A stretch of DNA of 64,000 bases from Tamarix chinensis. Lineage: Eukaryota > Streptophyta > Magnoliopsida > Caryophyllales > Tamaricaceae. The notes beneath the pieces were generated by a model. The model saw only the letters and a program-made list of their open reading frames with translations. It was not told the DNA's origin and ran no database searches. Where the stretch lies: the NCBI GenBank assembly GCA_030549775.1, contig CM060172.1:127399122-127463121 (forward strand), given 5' to 3'. The position numbers were made by a program, and so were the translations under genes. Positions 11,995 to 24,299 of the stretch are shown piece after piece (the first letter of the stretch is position 1; each line of letters starts with the position of its first letter).

Positions 11995-12310
11995 GAATGA
12001 TAATGGTGACATTTAAGAAAACTAATAGTGAAATAATAGTTTAATATTAGTGAAATAATAGTTTAAGTATGGTGAAATATCGACTTGGTTATAGTGAAAT
12101 ATTAGTTCATATATGGTGAAACTTTTAATATATGTTGTAGCAAAATATCAATTCAGTTATAATACAATATCGGTTTATGTATAGTAAAATATTTGTTATA
12201 TTCTATGGTACAGTATTAACTCGATGTTGGTGAAATATTAATTTTGTTATGATGAAATATCGGCTCAGTTATAGTAAAGAATTATTTAAGTTATAGTGAA
12301 GAAATCTCGT
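11995..12310. repeat. Degenerate short tandem repeats (ATAGTGAAATATTAGTT type)
   Basis: Roughly ten diverged units of about 25-35 bases, each close to ATRGTGAAATATYRRYTYAGTT, starting just after the hAT MITE and fading near 12310. There are no open frames and no flanking duplication. It may be a decayed minisatellite. Confidence 0.6.
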
Positions 12311-14640
12311 ACCTCAAACTTCAGCCTCTGAATGCATAGTTGAATCTTTAGGTCAAATGACTCACATCTACTCCTAGATATTCACAATCTTATAGGGGGT
12401 ACGCATATTTAATAATTTTGGTGTTGAAGTTTTGTGTATACACTATTTTATGCTGTATGATTTCCCTAATTTGCTACTACACATAAAATTTAGATATTTA
12501 ATTGTTGATTCATCCCTGATGATTAGTGCCTTAGATTATGAGATTGTATTCCTCTAGAGGTTGAGTTGAATTTTTCGTTTTGATCACCTTAATAAAGACG
12601 GTGTAATTGAACTTGGATTGATATTGATGTGTGATAGGTATGATGTATGTTGGTTAATTAGAGGTTTAAGAATAGTATTTGATATAATTATGTGATGAAT
12701 TTTGCATACTTGAGTCCATTTATTCTTGTTTATTGCTCTTGATTATATTTTATAGGTATTTAGGGAAATTGGGATCAAAAGGAGCTAAAACACAATAAGT
12801 GGAACAAATGAGAAGCAAGAATGATAACTCAAGGTGAGCTAGGATGGAAAGACATACATATTAGATAATGATGCAGTCTCAATTTAGTTGTATATCTCTT
12901 TGTTATCTTTCCAACTCATAAAAAATTAGCTTAATTGGAGGTCAAACAAAGAATATATGACCAAAATATAATGCACTATCAAAGTTGTCTCGTAAGTCGA
13001 GGGCCAACACAACTCCCTTGTGTCCGCCACAAGAGAAAAACATTGAAGCGAAGTAGGATACGGGGTGCCTATGTTGTTTGGCATGGTTGTGTGGTTCTTA
13101 AAATTTTCACAAATTCTGCCATTTTCCTTTATATAATCAAAGGGTTTTATTATGAGATATTTTAGGGGTATAAAAGAAAATTTTTAGGGTTTTATGAGAG
13201 AGATTTTGGAGACTAATTGGGAACACCTCCATTAATCTTAAGTGGGAGAAGAATAAAATTGACTTGGAGGTTTTCTATATTTGTAATTCTAAATTGGAGA
13301 TTGTTGATTGGAACTAGCAATCACAATGTTAATTTATCAATTCGTATGTTTATGTTTATGAATCTATTGAATATGATTAATATCTTTGATTTTGAAATTA
13401 CATGTTTCTAATTTTCTTATTCTAAGGTGAAGGAAAATTTCTCCAATCCCGACGTGTTGAATTTTCTATATATGTCATGATATGAGTTTAAAATCATTTG
13501 AATTGTGTTGTGTTTGAATGTCTTAATCACAAGATTGATCAACTTTTGATATTGACACCTTCAATTGAGATCTATAGATGAAATGATTAGTAGATCTACA
13601 TAATACAATTAGATATTTGGAATTAACAAGCTAAGGGACATTAATCTAATTTCTACAATAATAAGGGAAAATACTTAAATTTATTACTTTGATAATTATA
13701 TAAATCAAGGCTAGAGATAGTTGGACTTGTAATTGGAAAAATGTCATTGTAGCTTGAAGAAGCATAGCGATAATTATCTTTGTTAACACACAGAACAAAA
13801 ATTTTAGGTTAGGATTTGTAGGATTATTAATCATGTCACAAATTGAAATTTTTGATCGCAACCTTAGTTGTTGTCTTTTATAGTTTAATTTTTATCCTTT
13901 TGAATTTCTATGTCTTTAGTGTTTCATTTTTAATGTAATTTTTAGATTAATTCAATCAATCAATCAACTATTTAGTGGTGCAAACATAGAGAAGTCCCAT
14001 TACCATTTTGGTGCTTACTCTCTAGTTCCCATGAGATCGACCTTGAGTGCTACCCCGAAAAATGTATACTTGTAGTTAGAGTACATCAATTTGTGTTAAT
14101 TTCTTGCTTACATTGGTTGATCACCTCATATTAATGGGTAATTAGACTTTATGTTGAATTTTTTGGTGTAAGAAACAAACTCCATGTTGATTTGAATGTT
14201 TGTTTATCCTTGGGAATTATTGCCTTGGATTGTAGAGATTAGCTTTTATTAAACTAGTCTTATGTTTAAGGGATTGTTACCTTATGTTGATCGTTGACAG
14301 AGATTGATATTATTGTATGTTAATGCACGGGCTTATGCATGATATAATGTCATCGCATGTGAATGAAATCCATGCATGATTTCACACCTTTGTGTACTAT
14401 ATATTCTATGAGCATGCTATTTGCACTAAGTTGGGTGCGTTTACTCGATGCTTTTGTATGAAACATATTATTTTTTGGTGGTTTTGGTGCAGGTGTTTGT
14501 GTTACTTATGCTAGTTTGGGTAGGAGTCAGAGAGTAGGGCTTCTAGTGTTTTGTCCCTTGTCAGACCTTCTAGTTTTTAGGTTCTTGTCGATTTATTCTT
14601 ATTTATGGAACTTTGGTTGAGATTTTATAATCTATAATTA
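12311..14640 (+). mobile_element. Probable decayed LTR of a Tat/Athila-like retrotransposon and flanks
   Basis: A candidate LTR start, TGATGAATTTT, lies at 12693. It resembles the TGATGAG start of the Tat-like element at 32053. The following wording (a rRNA-free, AT-rich leader with a short GC-richer patch at 12990-13090, then ATGAGATCGACCTTGAGTGC near 14031) is of the kind seen in plant Tat/Athila LTRs. No primer-binding site of the TGGCGCCGTTGCC type and no pol coding follow it, so it is a solo or truncated copy. Ends are not resolved, and the short open frames here have no recognisable product. Confidence 0.4.
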
Positions 14641-15580
14641 GTTTGATTTTTATTCCTAACCTTATATCTGGTATGGGTTAGGTGAATGTGTGCACCTATT
14701 TCCATAATAAATGTAGTGGTAATATATCTCGTTTAGAGCTTTAGATTCCAACAAAAATTTGTGGTTGGTAAAAATAGAGGTGTTGCAGTTCCAATGGTGA
14801 CAATGCTCTATCCAACCTATTTTATATATATGCAAATTAAACAAAGTACATTTTCATGTTTCAATGATTTATCATTGTAAATTTTGAGATTATGTACGTT
14901 GTAACTTTTATTATTGTATGATCATGTTGGTTTATATATTACTCAATAAGTTCTAAAATGAAACTTATTGTTGAAATTTATTTTTATTCTAAAAAGAAAA
15001 CTATTTTTTGTAAAAAGTTAACGCGTGACTCTTACTTTAAAAATTTTCATTGTTCTTTAAATATCTATGTACTAATTGTTTTAATGTGTTCGAGTGAAGG
15101 CTAAAAGTGTAATATTATGGTTAATTTTATTTGTTCTTGAAAATGTATAAGCTATTAAAATAAATTTTTTTTTTCTTAAAATGGAAAGAGTATTTCTTAT
15201 ACCACTCTATAAATTTAAAGTGACACTTACCATGATTGTAACCAAGTAGTAGATGGATCATTATCTTATTTTATGGTCATTTTATTTATGATTGTTCCTT
15301 GATTGATTCTTTTGTACGAATTCAAAAGCAACTGTTATTATAGAATCAACGTCATATATTGACGGAAGGCATTTTCTACTTAGTTTTTAAAGATTTAATC
15401 CCTCATTTAAAAGTAAAATATAATAAAATTTCATAAAGTTTTTTGTTTTAAATAAAAATAGCTATTTCATCGGAAATATATATATTTTTTCCTATATCAA
15501 ATAAAGTATCTGAAAAATGTGAAAATAATAGAGTATCTTTTACCCTCGTATTTCGTACCAAACGAACGATGAGAGGTAAA
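14641..15580. other. AT-rich non-coding stretch
   Basis: I see no coding, repeat boundary or RNA gene here. The composition is strongly AT-rich with homopolymer runs. Confidence 0.5.
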
Positions 15581-16327
15581 TTAGATTTTTCCTGTGGAGA
15601 CAGAGAGTTTACTAGCGACTAGGGGTTGGACCATCAAGATCTAGTGATCGAGTACCAACAGTTCCATTTAGCCCACACCCACATGAATGGAAACTGTTGA
15701 AGATTTGACAGCTCACTTTTAACAGGACTTTACTCTGTAGTCAGCAACGAATCATAATGATGACGGGGTGAGGGAGAGATTGTAGTTATTTAATGCGAGG
15801 AATAGAGCTGCTGAGAAATGTTTTTAGACAAAAAAAAAAAAAATCGTTCCCTTTTTCCTATGGTGTCACGGTACATAGAAGAGCGAAAGGCACAGAGGAG
15901 GAGAGTCACATATGTGCCCAACAGCCAACATCAACATAAAAATATCCCCATGTTCCTTGGGAAGACCACATGAAAGTTGGGGGAGAGGGGGATGGGATGG
16001 ATGAGGAGGGAAGGCTCTTCGCAAGAGGACAAAAGTCAAAATTTGTGGAAAGGACTTAAAAGTCTTTCTTTACTGTCCCATCGTCATTTCTTTTACTGAA
16101 CCCAACAAGCTCATAAGGAAACGCTATGAAAAGTCAAAACCATACCCGATTACCCCTAATCTCTATATACGAGATGTGATCCATATGAATGGATGATCAG
16201 GACAAATGGAAAGAGGGAGACAACCGGCGGGGAAACCTTAACTTGTTCATTTTGTCCCATTGTATTAATCCATTGTAGAGTGGAATATTTGAATGAGAGG
16301 TTCGAATTCAATTAGTTATTTTTTAAA

Positions 16328-16352
16328 TAAATATATATATATATATATATAT
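16328..16352. repeat. (TA)n microsatellite
   Basis: An uninterrupted AT/TA dinucleotide run of about 24 bases. Confidence 0.9.
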
Positions 16353-16757
16353 TTATAATTTATGTAGAGATTTTATATATTTTTATTTTTTGATTTAAAA
16401 TGTATTATTGGTTCGACCAGTTTAAATCATTGGTTCGACCACTAAATCGGTGAACCAGTTATGAGACCGATTCGATGATCAATTCGATTTTTAAAATTAT
16501 GATAATGATTTTTTATAATACGGAATATATATTAGACGAGTTAAAAATATAAGAAAGTAAGTTATTAATTCACCGGCTAGCTAGGCATGTCGACCCGAAA
16601 ACACATTTGTAAAGGAGAGAGAGAGGAACAGTGGAAAACATCAGGGGTGAACGGTGGCAAGAACAGACAGGGCAAAGGGAGCATACCAACGGGAGCAAGT
16701 TTATCGGGAGGATGGCCATGCTTGTTTAGGAATAGACAAGGTCAAAATTAAAAATTC

Positions 16758-16800
16758 GAAGAGAGAGAGAGAGGGACACAGAGAGAGAGAGAGAGAGAGC
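16758..16800. repeat. (GA)n microsatellite, interrupted
   Basis: Two GA runs separated by GGACACA. Another GA run of 13 bases is about 140 bases upstream. Confidence 0.9.
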
Positions 16801-17459
16801 ATCCCATCAAGAAACCAACATTATTATTTATTGAGGGGGAGGATGCAAGACAGCAGCCAAACCCTAGGAACATATAGTCAGGTCCCAAAGAGATTAAAGA
16901 AAGTTAGAACCGAAAGAATCCTCTTGGGATTTGCAAATATTCCACATTTCCATACATTGTGAGACGATATAAAGAGGAGAAGTAGGCAGAGGGGGGGACA
17001 TTAATTGTGCCCTGCGTATATCTTTGTAGACGATCAGCGAGGGAGGGAGTTCGGTTCGGTTGGCTTCGGTGATACAACCAAGATTTCTTGCTTAAAAACA
17101 ACTTACAACACACACATACATACGTACATACACGTCCGTCCATGCAAACAGAACACCTTTTCAGCGTGCGTGTCCATTACAACTTGGTAGTGTACTAGTC
17201 CACTACCCAACGTCCCAAGACGGACGATAGAGGAGCGAGGGCGCTTCTTCTCCTAATTTCTCTTCCGTTTAATTATACCATCGTTTATTTCGATTTATCT
17301 GATTATATTGTAATACTATATATATATATACATACTTTCTTCTGCTTAACCTTACCGATCCAGCGTAACTGAGTTCTCAGAGTACGTAACCAATTCCAAA
17401 CATGCGTGCATGCATGCATAAGGTTCCAAGATGGATGAGATTGGGACCGTAATATCCCA

Positions 17460-17902
17460 AATTAAGTAAAGTGTTATAAGTATTGATATGACTGCTTATA
17501 TTAATATGGTACATCATCTTTTTGATGATCCCGTTTTAAGGACTCCACGATTAAATGTGTTGACCGTGGAATAATTTTTAGGATAAACAACACTTTTAGA
17601 AAGAAATTTTCTAAAAATTTATTGGAAAGCGCGTGAGTGAGGACAAAAGTGCACCGAAAGAATTCATATTAATTTGTAGGATCAGCCGATCAAATTCAAA
17701 AGCATTCAAAGATATCCCTCACGTGATCGTATCGACTTGAGGTGTTACAGAGACTTCTAACTAATATGTTTTAAAATCTTCTTCTTCTTTATAAACAAAA
17801 AAAAAAACTAGTCTCTATGGTTCTTTCTCTCAATCAAATAACAAAGGTCATAACATATTTCAAATATATATCATACTCCCTATCCTTTATAATATAAGGT
17901 CA

Positions 17903-17947
<45 letters not shown>

Positions 17948-19660
17948 ACGCATTTAAATGCTACTATAACACTTAAGGTTTTTTTTAACATTTATTTGCA
18001 AAAAATTATATATATATACTAAGAATTAAAATATATTCACCCCAAATACGCGTGTTGCGGTAGACAAGTAAAGTGAGCTCAGTGGCCATAGCCATGAATG
18101 AATTAGTAAAAGACAACACTCTGATGTGTATGACCAATTTCAGCGGCCTTATAACTGGCCTAGCCGAGCTTTCCCATTTATAGAGAGAATGAGGGTCGAC
18201 ATGATGAACGCTAGGCAAGGCAACAGTCGAAGCTACCTCCAACCTCTTACTCCACTTTCCTAGGACCTAGGCTGTGGGGACTTGATGGGGCTTTGTTTCA
18301 AGATTTGGCCCTCCATTGGTTGATTCTTAGAATTAGGCTAATGAGGTCGATCGCTGCCTCCACCACTATCATACAATACATGCACGCGGTGTTCTTTCAC
18401 TTCATCCTTAACCCTTACTGTTCTTTGCCTATGGTTTTGTTTGGTAAATTAATTGATAAACCGAAGATGAAATCAATTCATATATACTTACATATTAGTA
18501 ATCCATCATTTATGAGTTTGTGTCGATCTTATTTTGGCATTCAAAGAATATTTTATTATAAATTATGATAAAATGTAATCAAAGTCCTCCAATTCACTAA
18601 GAAGCAATATGCCGCATAATTATTTGCAATGAATAATTATATAAATAATAAGTTGGTGGTGAAATGATGCTAAAAGTAATATTAGCTCCGGAATTCTCTA
18701 AAAGCTAAATGACTATTAATACTCGACATAGTATACGCTTGAAAAAAAATACATGTAAAATAGACAAATGTAAGAAAAATAAAAAATAGAAATATACCTA
18801 TTTGCAGCCATTCTCGAAGTTCATTCCTGTTGAAATTGTTCATTATGGCCCTATTTTGTTCTTCATTTCTTACCTCTATCCCATATTGACGTTGTAAAAA
18901 ATACAACGTATTGGAATTGAATTATAGTAAAAACGATTACTTGTCACGTGTAAGGCTCGGTTTGAAAAAATGTTTTGACTTCTAACAACAGTTTTTTTCA
19001 TCCCATCTTCTATTATATTGTTTTTTAATATACTTATTTTCTAAACAAAGTAAAATAGGAAACCACAACGGTCAATTAACCGCGAACAACAATAGGTTTA
19101 CCAAACCTGCCTAAATTTGTGGCTTTTCATATAATTCCTTATTCGATGAACTAAATCAATATTCTAATCAATTTTATCAGAAAAATTAAATAACTGATCA
19201 AATATATTTTTTTTCATAAAATAACTTAATGTGTTACCAAAAATGCAAAAAAAAAAATGGATATCCGATCTAACAAATATAAATAATACCTAATTTAATA
19301 AATTGTAAACATATATTTTATTTTAATTTAATTTTTTCATAATATATATAATTTAAAGCTAGAATTAAATTATTATTATGTGGTATTATCATTTTAGTTT
19401 ACTATTCGGATCAAACGAAGTCAAATTGGATTGATTTATTATTCATCAATTGCACATTTTTTGTTTGATATTTATTTATTTATTTTTCGACAGATTGAAA
19501 GTTTTAGATGTATGATTGATTATTTGTAATCTTATCTAAAATTTTAGATATTCGAAGTTTCAGATATCTGATCCATATACGCCCCTTCCTAAATATATCA
19601 TCATTTTATGGAGAGTACATACTTTATTATAATAATTGTAAGAAGATGTAGTAAAAATGT
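17460..19660. other. Non-coding stretch with a long (TA)n run
   Basis: Mostly AT-rich DNA with no recognised gene. 17907-17941 is a TA microsatellite of about 35 bases. 18040-18260 is a more balanced-composition block with a 78-codon open frame on the minus strand that I do not recognise. 18950-19650 is AT-rich and featureless. Confidence 0.45.
17907..17941. repeat. (TA)n microsatellite
   Basis: A run of about 35 alternating T/A bases. Confidence 0.92.
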
Positions 19661-19669
19661 GGCTAGCTA

Positions 19670-20115
19670 GATTGTGTCCAAGAAATGTTTGGTGCAAATT
19701 ACTCCATCCGTATTTAAATAAAAAAAATTATTCTATTACAAAATATTTGTATAAAAAATAGTTATTTTAGAAAAATCAAAAAATTACTTTTTACTTTGCT
19801 TTTTTGCTTCATTATCCATGAATTAAATTCTTTGTTTCATTAAAAAAAATTGTTTCAATATCCATGCTTTGTAAGATTGTGTCCAAGAAATATTTGGTGC
19901 AAATTACTTCCTCCGTATAAAAAAAAGTAATATTACCACCAATTTTTTGTATAAAAATAATTATTTAAGAAAATTTAAAACTTATCTTTTTTATTATCTA
20001 TGTATTATATACTTTATTATATTTTAATGGGTGTAATTGTAATTTTAAAATTTTATGTCTTAATTTATAAAAAAAATATAAATTATTTAAAATTTTATTT
20101 TTAATACGGATGAAT
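19670..20115. repeat. Stowaway-like MITE with duplicated flank
   Basis: ACTCCATCCGTATTTAAA at 19701 and TTTTAATACGGATGAATT at 20099-20116 form an inverted pair of the TCC(A/C)TCCGTA type seen in Stowaway MITEs. Inside, GATTGTGTCCAAGAAATGTT at 19670 recurs at 19875 followed again by a CTCCGTA-type end, so flank plus MITE end are duplicated with a 205-base offset. The arrangement suggests two overlapping MITE copies or a local duplication. No coding. Confidence 0.5.
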
Positions 20116-20149
20116 TTTATAAAGCCGGTAGATGAATACTTCGAAATTT

Positions 20150-20420
20150 ATTTCGTCCCAACACTGATTCTCATCGTTTTCAAACTTGCCTGCCTCGGTC
20201 GGCCGGCGATTTTGGGCGAAGGAAGGGGTAAGACCCGTTGGAAATTAAGCAGGAAGCTGGAACAGCAGTATGCTGCACCGACCGCGACTTCGTATTTGAA
20301 TTCACGAGATTAGGGAAACCCGCGGGGCCGACTTCGACGACCGCAACATCCCCGAGGCGTCGGTTTCGCCCCTCGACTGTCCCCCAGACAGCACGATTAC
20401 ATGACTTCAAAAATTGTCTT
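20150..20420. other. GC-rich block of unknown identity
   Basis: About 270 bases with markedly higher G+C than everything nearby, flanked by AT-rich DNA. It is open in more than one frame (76 codons minus strand, 81 codons plus strand), but both of those begin with TTG rather than ATG. I do not recognise either protein. It could be a residual exon, a 5' leader with promoter, or an organelle-derived insertion. The sequence alone does not choose. Confidence 0.35.
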
Positions 20421-20594
20421 TTACCCCTGCCAGAAAAAGATGTTTTTTTTTTTTTTCCTTTCTTTCTTTTGATAAATTGTTGATTGTTGTCGTAAATATA
20501 ACCTCTCCCTGACCTGAGTCTGAGTCACCGAACCACACGTTTTTTTCTTCTTTTTTACCTTATCCCAAAGCAATTCCCGGGGGCTTGATCGGAA

Positions 20595-20975
20595 AACCAT
20601 TGGGCTCAGATCTCTACCAAGCGAAGTAACGGTACATTAAATTGAAAAGCCCAATACAAACCTCACAGGGTGCAGATTACCACAACCGACTTCGAAAAAT
20701 TCAAGTCAAATACGAAGCCCAATATTCTCTCCATCTAAAGTCCATTTAACATACAAAAGTACATAGACAAGGTGGCGACAGCTTTGCTGCCCACACCAGG
20801 CTATCTGGTCGGAGACCATGAGGGAGCCAGTCTAAACACACATTATGTCCATACTATATGGGCCTTGATAATTGCGGTAATAATGGCATCAGGAACCATT
20901 CCGATCAAAAAGTCCTTCTACTCCCCGAAGAAGTATAAAAAGGGCATCCAAATGGGTTTGGCAAGCCCATCTAAT
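20595..20975. promoter_or_regulatory. Cluster of site II (TGGGCY/AGCCCA) motifs
   Basis: Five site II-type motifs within 370 bases: TGGGCT at 20600, AGCCCA at 20648, AGCCCA at 20716, TGGGCC at 20859 and AGCCCA at 20964. In plants such clusters, bound by TCP factors, mark promoters of housekeeping and organelle-related genes. They sit next to the GC-rich block, so they could be its promoter, but no confirmed transcript start or gene is visible. Confidence 0.35.
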
Positions 20976-21019
20976 CTTATAGTTATCTCAACCCACAAAT
21001 CTTTATAAAAGGTCAAACG

Positions 21020-21534
21020 CTTTTATCTAGGGCTGTGCAAAAAATCCGGAATCTGAAAATCCGATCCGATATTTAAAAATCCGATCCAACATTTCGGATA
21101 TCCGAACCGATTTTATTCTAAAAGGATATCCGAATCCGATCCAAAAAAATATCCGATATTTTGTTGATTATTTCAATAATATACCATATTATTGTGTTTT
21201 TATAGTTTTAAGTTTTAAAATTTTATTTATTTTTATATTTTAAATATATATAATAATATTTTAATACTTCTTTTAGATAAAATAAGATATTTATATAAAT
21301 ATAGATATGAATATTAATTGATATACGATCCTTATTTTTAAAAATATTATAGCAAAAGTTATTAAAATTGATAAAATAGTATTTTCATACGGATATTGGA
21401 TATATCCGAATCCGGTCTATATTTTTCGGATATCCGCATCCCGGATATCCGGTCTAAAAAAATACGGAGCGGATATTCGAAAAAAATATCCGAATGGATA
21501 CGGATATCCGGTTTTGCACACCCCTACCTTTATC
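21020..21534. mobile_element. hAT-type MITE, 499 bp, with near-perfect 8-bp TSD
   Basis: The element spans 21028-21526. It starts TAGGGCTGTGCAAAA and ends in the complement of TAGGGGTGTGCAAAA (14 of 15 match). Flanks are CTTTTATC (21020-21027) and CCTTTATC (21527-21534), matching at 7 of 8 bases. The inside is full of ATCCGATCC / GGATATCCG wording arranged toward both ends, with an AT-rich centre and no coding. The 30800-31513 element has similar internal wording. Confidence 0.88.
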
Positions 21535-24290
21535 CCCATAACACAGCCGACATTTAGGCATCACCAGTTCACCACCATTACACAGACACTTGAAGAAAGA
21601 TGGATAAATGATTTCTAAGATATTTTTTGTTTTTTAAAAGAGAATTTATAAAAAAATTAACTTAAATATGTTGCTTGGATGCTTTAGAATAAAATGTAGA
21701 TCATTTTCAAAAGTTTTAAAGCCTATGTTAAAATATACACCATATTTACGTAGTCTACGAGTAAAAATATCATAAACACTCGATCCAAATTTTATGGAGA
21801 TTTATAACCCTAAAATTTTAAAATTAAATTCCTTTTAAAATTTTATTATTTTTAAAATTCTATTATTTATCAAGTTTTCTATCCAAACAAAGTCTTAATA
21901 AATTTATATTTTGGCCGATATACTCACAATTGTTTATTGTTGACAATTCGATAAAATTAATAACAAATAAAGGGAAAAATATAGTTTTTATAAGACGAGA
22001 TTCCAAAATCCTAATAACCACACCATTGTGATAAGCCTTTCCCCACTTTCTAAGAGGGATTGAGTACCCCTATTCTTGTGTTTTAGGACTTTTTGAAAGA
22101 AACAAGACTAGAACCATACCACACTAATGGAATTAGAAAACCCTTTTCATGGCCTATTATTTTAGGCAATGCACCAACACCATCTTTCTAACCTTAAAAT
22201 TTCCCCCACTTTATACACATCCTTCTATATATGACTAATGATTTTTTCCGCACATTTGTAAATTTTATCCCTAACCAGAAGGTAGGGACACGTTTGGGAA
22301 ACATTCAATGAGTTAAGTAAGGATTTCTTCTTATCAACTTATTTTTGTCAATCTTATATGGTATGATATTATCTTATTCAATCTTTGTAAGGAAAAAAAA
22401 ACTCTACCATGATGTGAGTGCTCAAGACCTTATCTAATAAGCAATAAAAAATTTTCTAAGATCTAATTGAGAGAATAATCAGAACATAAGAACAATTGAA
22501 AAAAGAACTATGATATTTATTGCATACATCACTAATTATTATAAGGAGAATCAAACAACCGTCACAATATCATTCAATACACAATTATAACATGAGAGAA
22601 TACTAAAAGAGGGAGTTTGGATAGGTTTGACAGCATACCGCAATTGCTAGGGTTACATATATAATCTATTTATAGGAGTATATATGTAACATAAGTGAAA
22701 ACAAATGACATAAAATAGAAAAAAATGGACCATATTAATAAACACAAGTGGCCCATATTTTTTCTATAAATTTTAACATTTTCCAAATAACCTCCCCTTT
22801 GTTTAAAGCACTCATCAAACTCTCCTGCTTCAACTTCTAGTCAAGAAAGAATTTAAACTCACAGAAGGTAATAGAACTAGGTGTAGCCATGTTGCTCAAC
22901 AAGGACCCCCAATCATGTCATCAACACTCCAAAGTCCTAGTTGTATCAACCTGAGACTAACAAAATTTGAGTTAGATATTCTTAATGCTATCCCTTCAAC
23001 AATTATGCCAATAAGCTCATATGATGACCCGACCCACTTGCCAATGATGTCGATCAAATATACCTATCGGTATATATTCCTGTCATAAGTAATATAAAGC
23101 ACAATGAGTACTAGATTATTGTTTCCATAGAGACTAAATAATGAATCAAAGACTATAATCACTCTTATCAGGTATAGGCGATACAAATTAAATAAAGAAA
23201 TAACTAATTTTAACTAAGAATTTTTAAATCAACTAAATTAAACTAAAATAGAATCAAATAAAATATAATAAAGGTAAAAATCAATTAATAAAAGTTACCA
23301 AGCAATTTGGATCCACCACTATGTAATTATAATTTTCAATTGATTAATTACATGATCTTTTCAATTACTAGTTATGTGTTAAAAGGAATATTTAACTAAT
23401 ACATTCTCTCGAACTACATAACCCTATTGTTAATTATCAATTCCTCTATCTCTAGTTAAATAATTAAAATAAAATAATATTTTAGGTTCAATTAATTATT
23501 TACACTTTTCTATTGTTGTAGAAATCATGAAATTGTTCTCACAACCTATTTAATTCCTATTTATGCTATTTAACCTAAAGTGGAGAATCAGTCATCGCAT
23601 CTTTTCTTGACATGTCAAAAGTTAATTAAAGGTGACAAGTCTATTAATTAGGCACTATCTAGAATAATAGCATAAAACATATAGAGTATTCTATTAATTA
23701 ATCAATCAATTAATCTATGAATATACATAATAGAGTTTCACCATATCCTTGGTAAAATAAAATTAGAACATTATATTAATTAAAATAAGAATAATCAAAT
23801 AAAATAAAGCATCTAAAGTATACATAAAATATTGAACATAAAAATATTTGAATATAAAATTATAGCACTTTAGATTCAAAACCAGAACAAAAAATAAAAT
23901 TGTACTTAGATGGCCAACGATATTGAATTTTTGGAACTCGAGCACCCATGTCGTCTTCCTTCTATTTTTTTCTTGCCATAGCCCTATTTGTTTCTCAACT
24001 TTCATGGCCTTTTTTTCCTCTTCTTCCTCAAGCTTCATGTTATTTATCTCTATTTTTCCTTTTGTTCTCTTCTTTTATCCATTACTAGATCCCTCTCCCT
24101 CTTCTCGACATATATATACACATGCTATACTTTTTTTTCCTTTCAACCCACCTACGTGCTGTGTTTCTTTATTTTTCTTAATTTCTTACTCCATACACAT
24201 ACTATCAATTCATACCTACAAAATAAAATTAAGTAGACATTAATTAATAGTCTAAAATTATTTCAAATAATTTTTTTCACTTTAAGATAT
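21535..24290. other. AT-rich, LTR-like non-coding stretch
   Basis: No coding is recognised. On the minus strand, 23040-23130 (TCTAGTACTCATTGTGC and following) resembles end-of-LTR or leader sequence of Tat-type retrotransposons. 23900-24240 is T/C-rich low complexity whose open frames are compositional. No boundaries could be set. Confidence 0.35.
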
Positions 24291-24299
24291 ATTTTCAGT

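Larger units (their letters stand above)
15580..17460. other. Apparently low-copy, less AT-rich region with GA microsatellites; no gene defended
   Basis: This stretch lacks recognisable TE motifs and is richer in G+C than its neighbours. It holds GA runs (16613-16625, 16758-16800), a TA run (16328-16352), a TATA-like run at 17316-17331, and a CATGCATGCAT (RY-type) stretch near 17405-17420. A short hairpin (TTGGTAGTG / CACTACCCAA) sits near 17182-17208. Open frames of up to 102 codons lack a convincing ATG or protein signature. It could be a promoter, a non-coding transcript or an old gene remnant; nothing here decides it. Confidence 0.35.

Noticed and set aside
16654..16962. 102-codon open frame with RERERE repeats
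   Set aside because: It starts at GTG, and the Arg/Glu run is just the GA microsatellite.
17040..17250. Possible microRNA precursor at the TTGGTAGTG / CACTACCCAA hairpin
   Set aside because: The stem is only about ten pairs with a bulge, and no known mature miRNA sequence is present.
20180..20410. 76-codon minus-strand open frame as a gene
   Set aside because: It begins at TTG and has no recognisable protein; kept only as an unexplained GC-rich block.
23763..24243. Phe/Ser/Leu-rich open frames up to 106 codons
   Set aside because: T/C-rich low complexity; no plausible membrane protein, no ATG context, and open in two overlapping frames.
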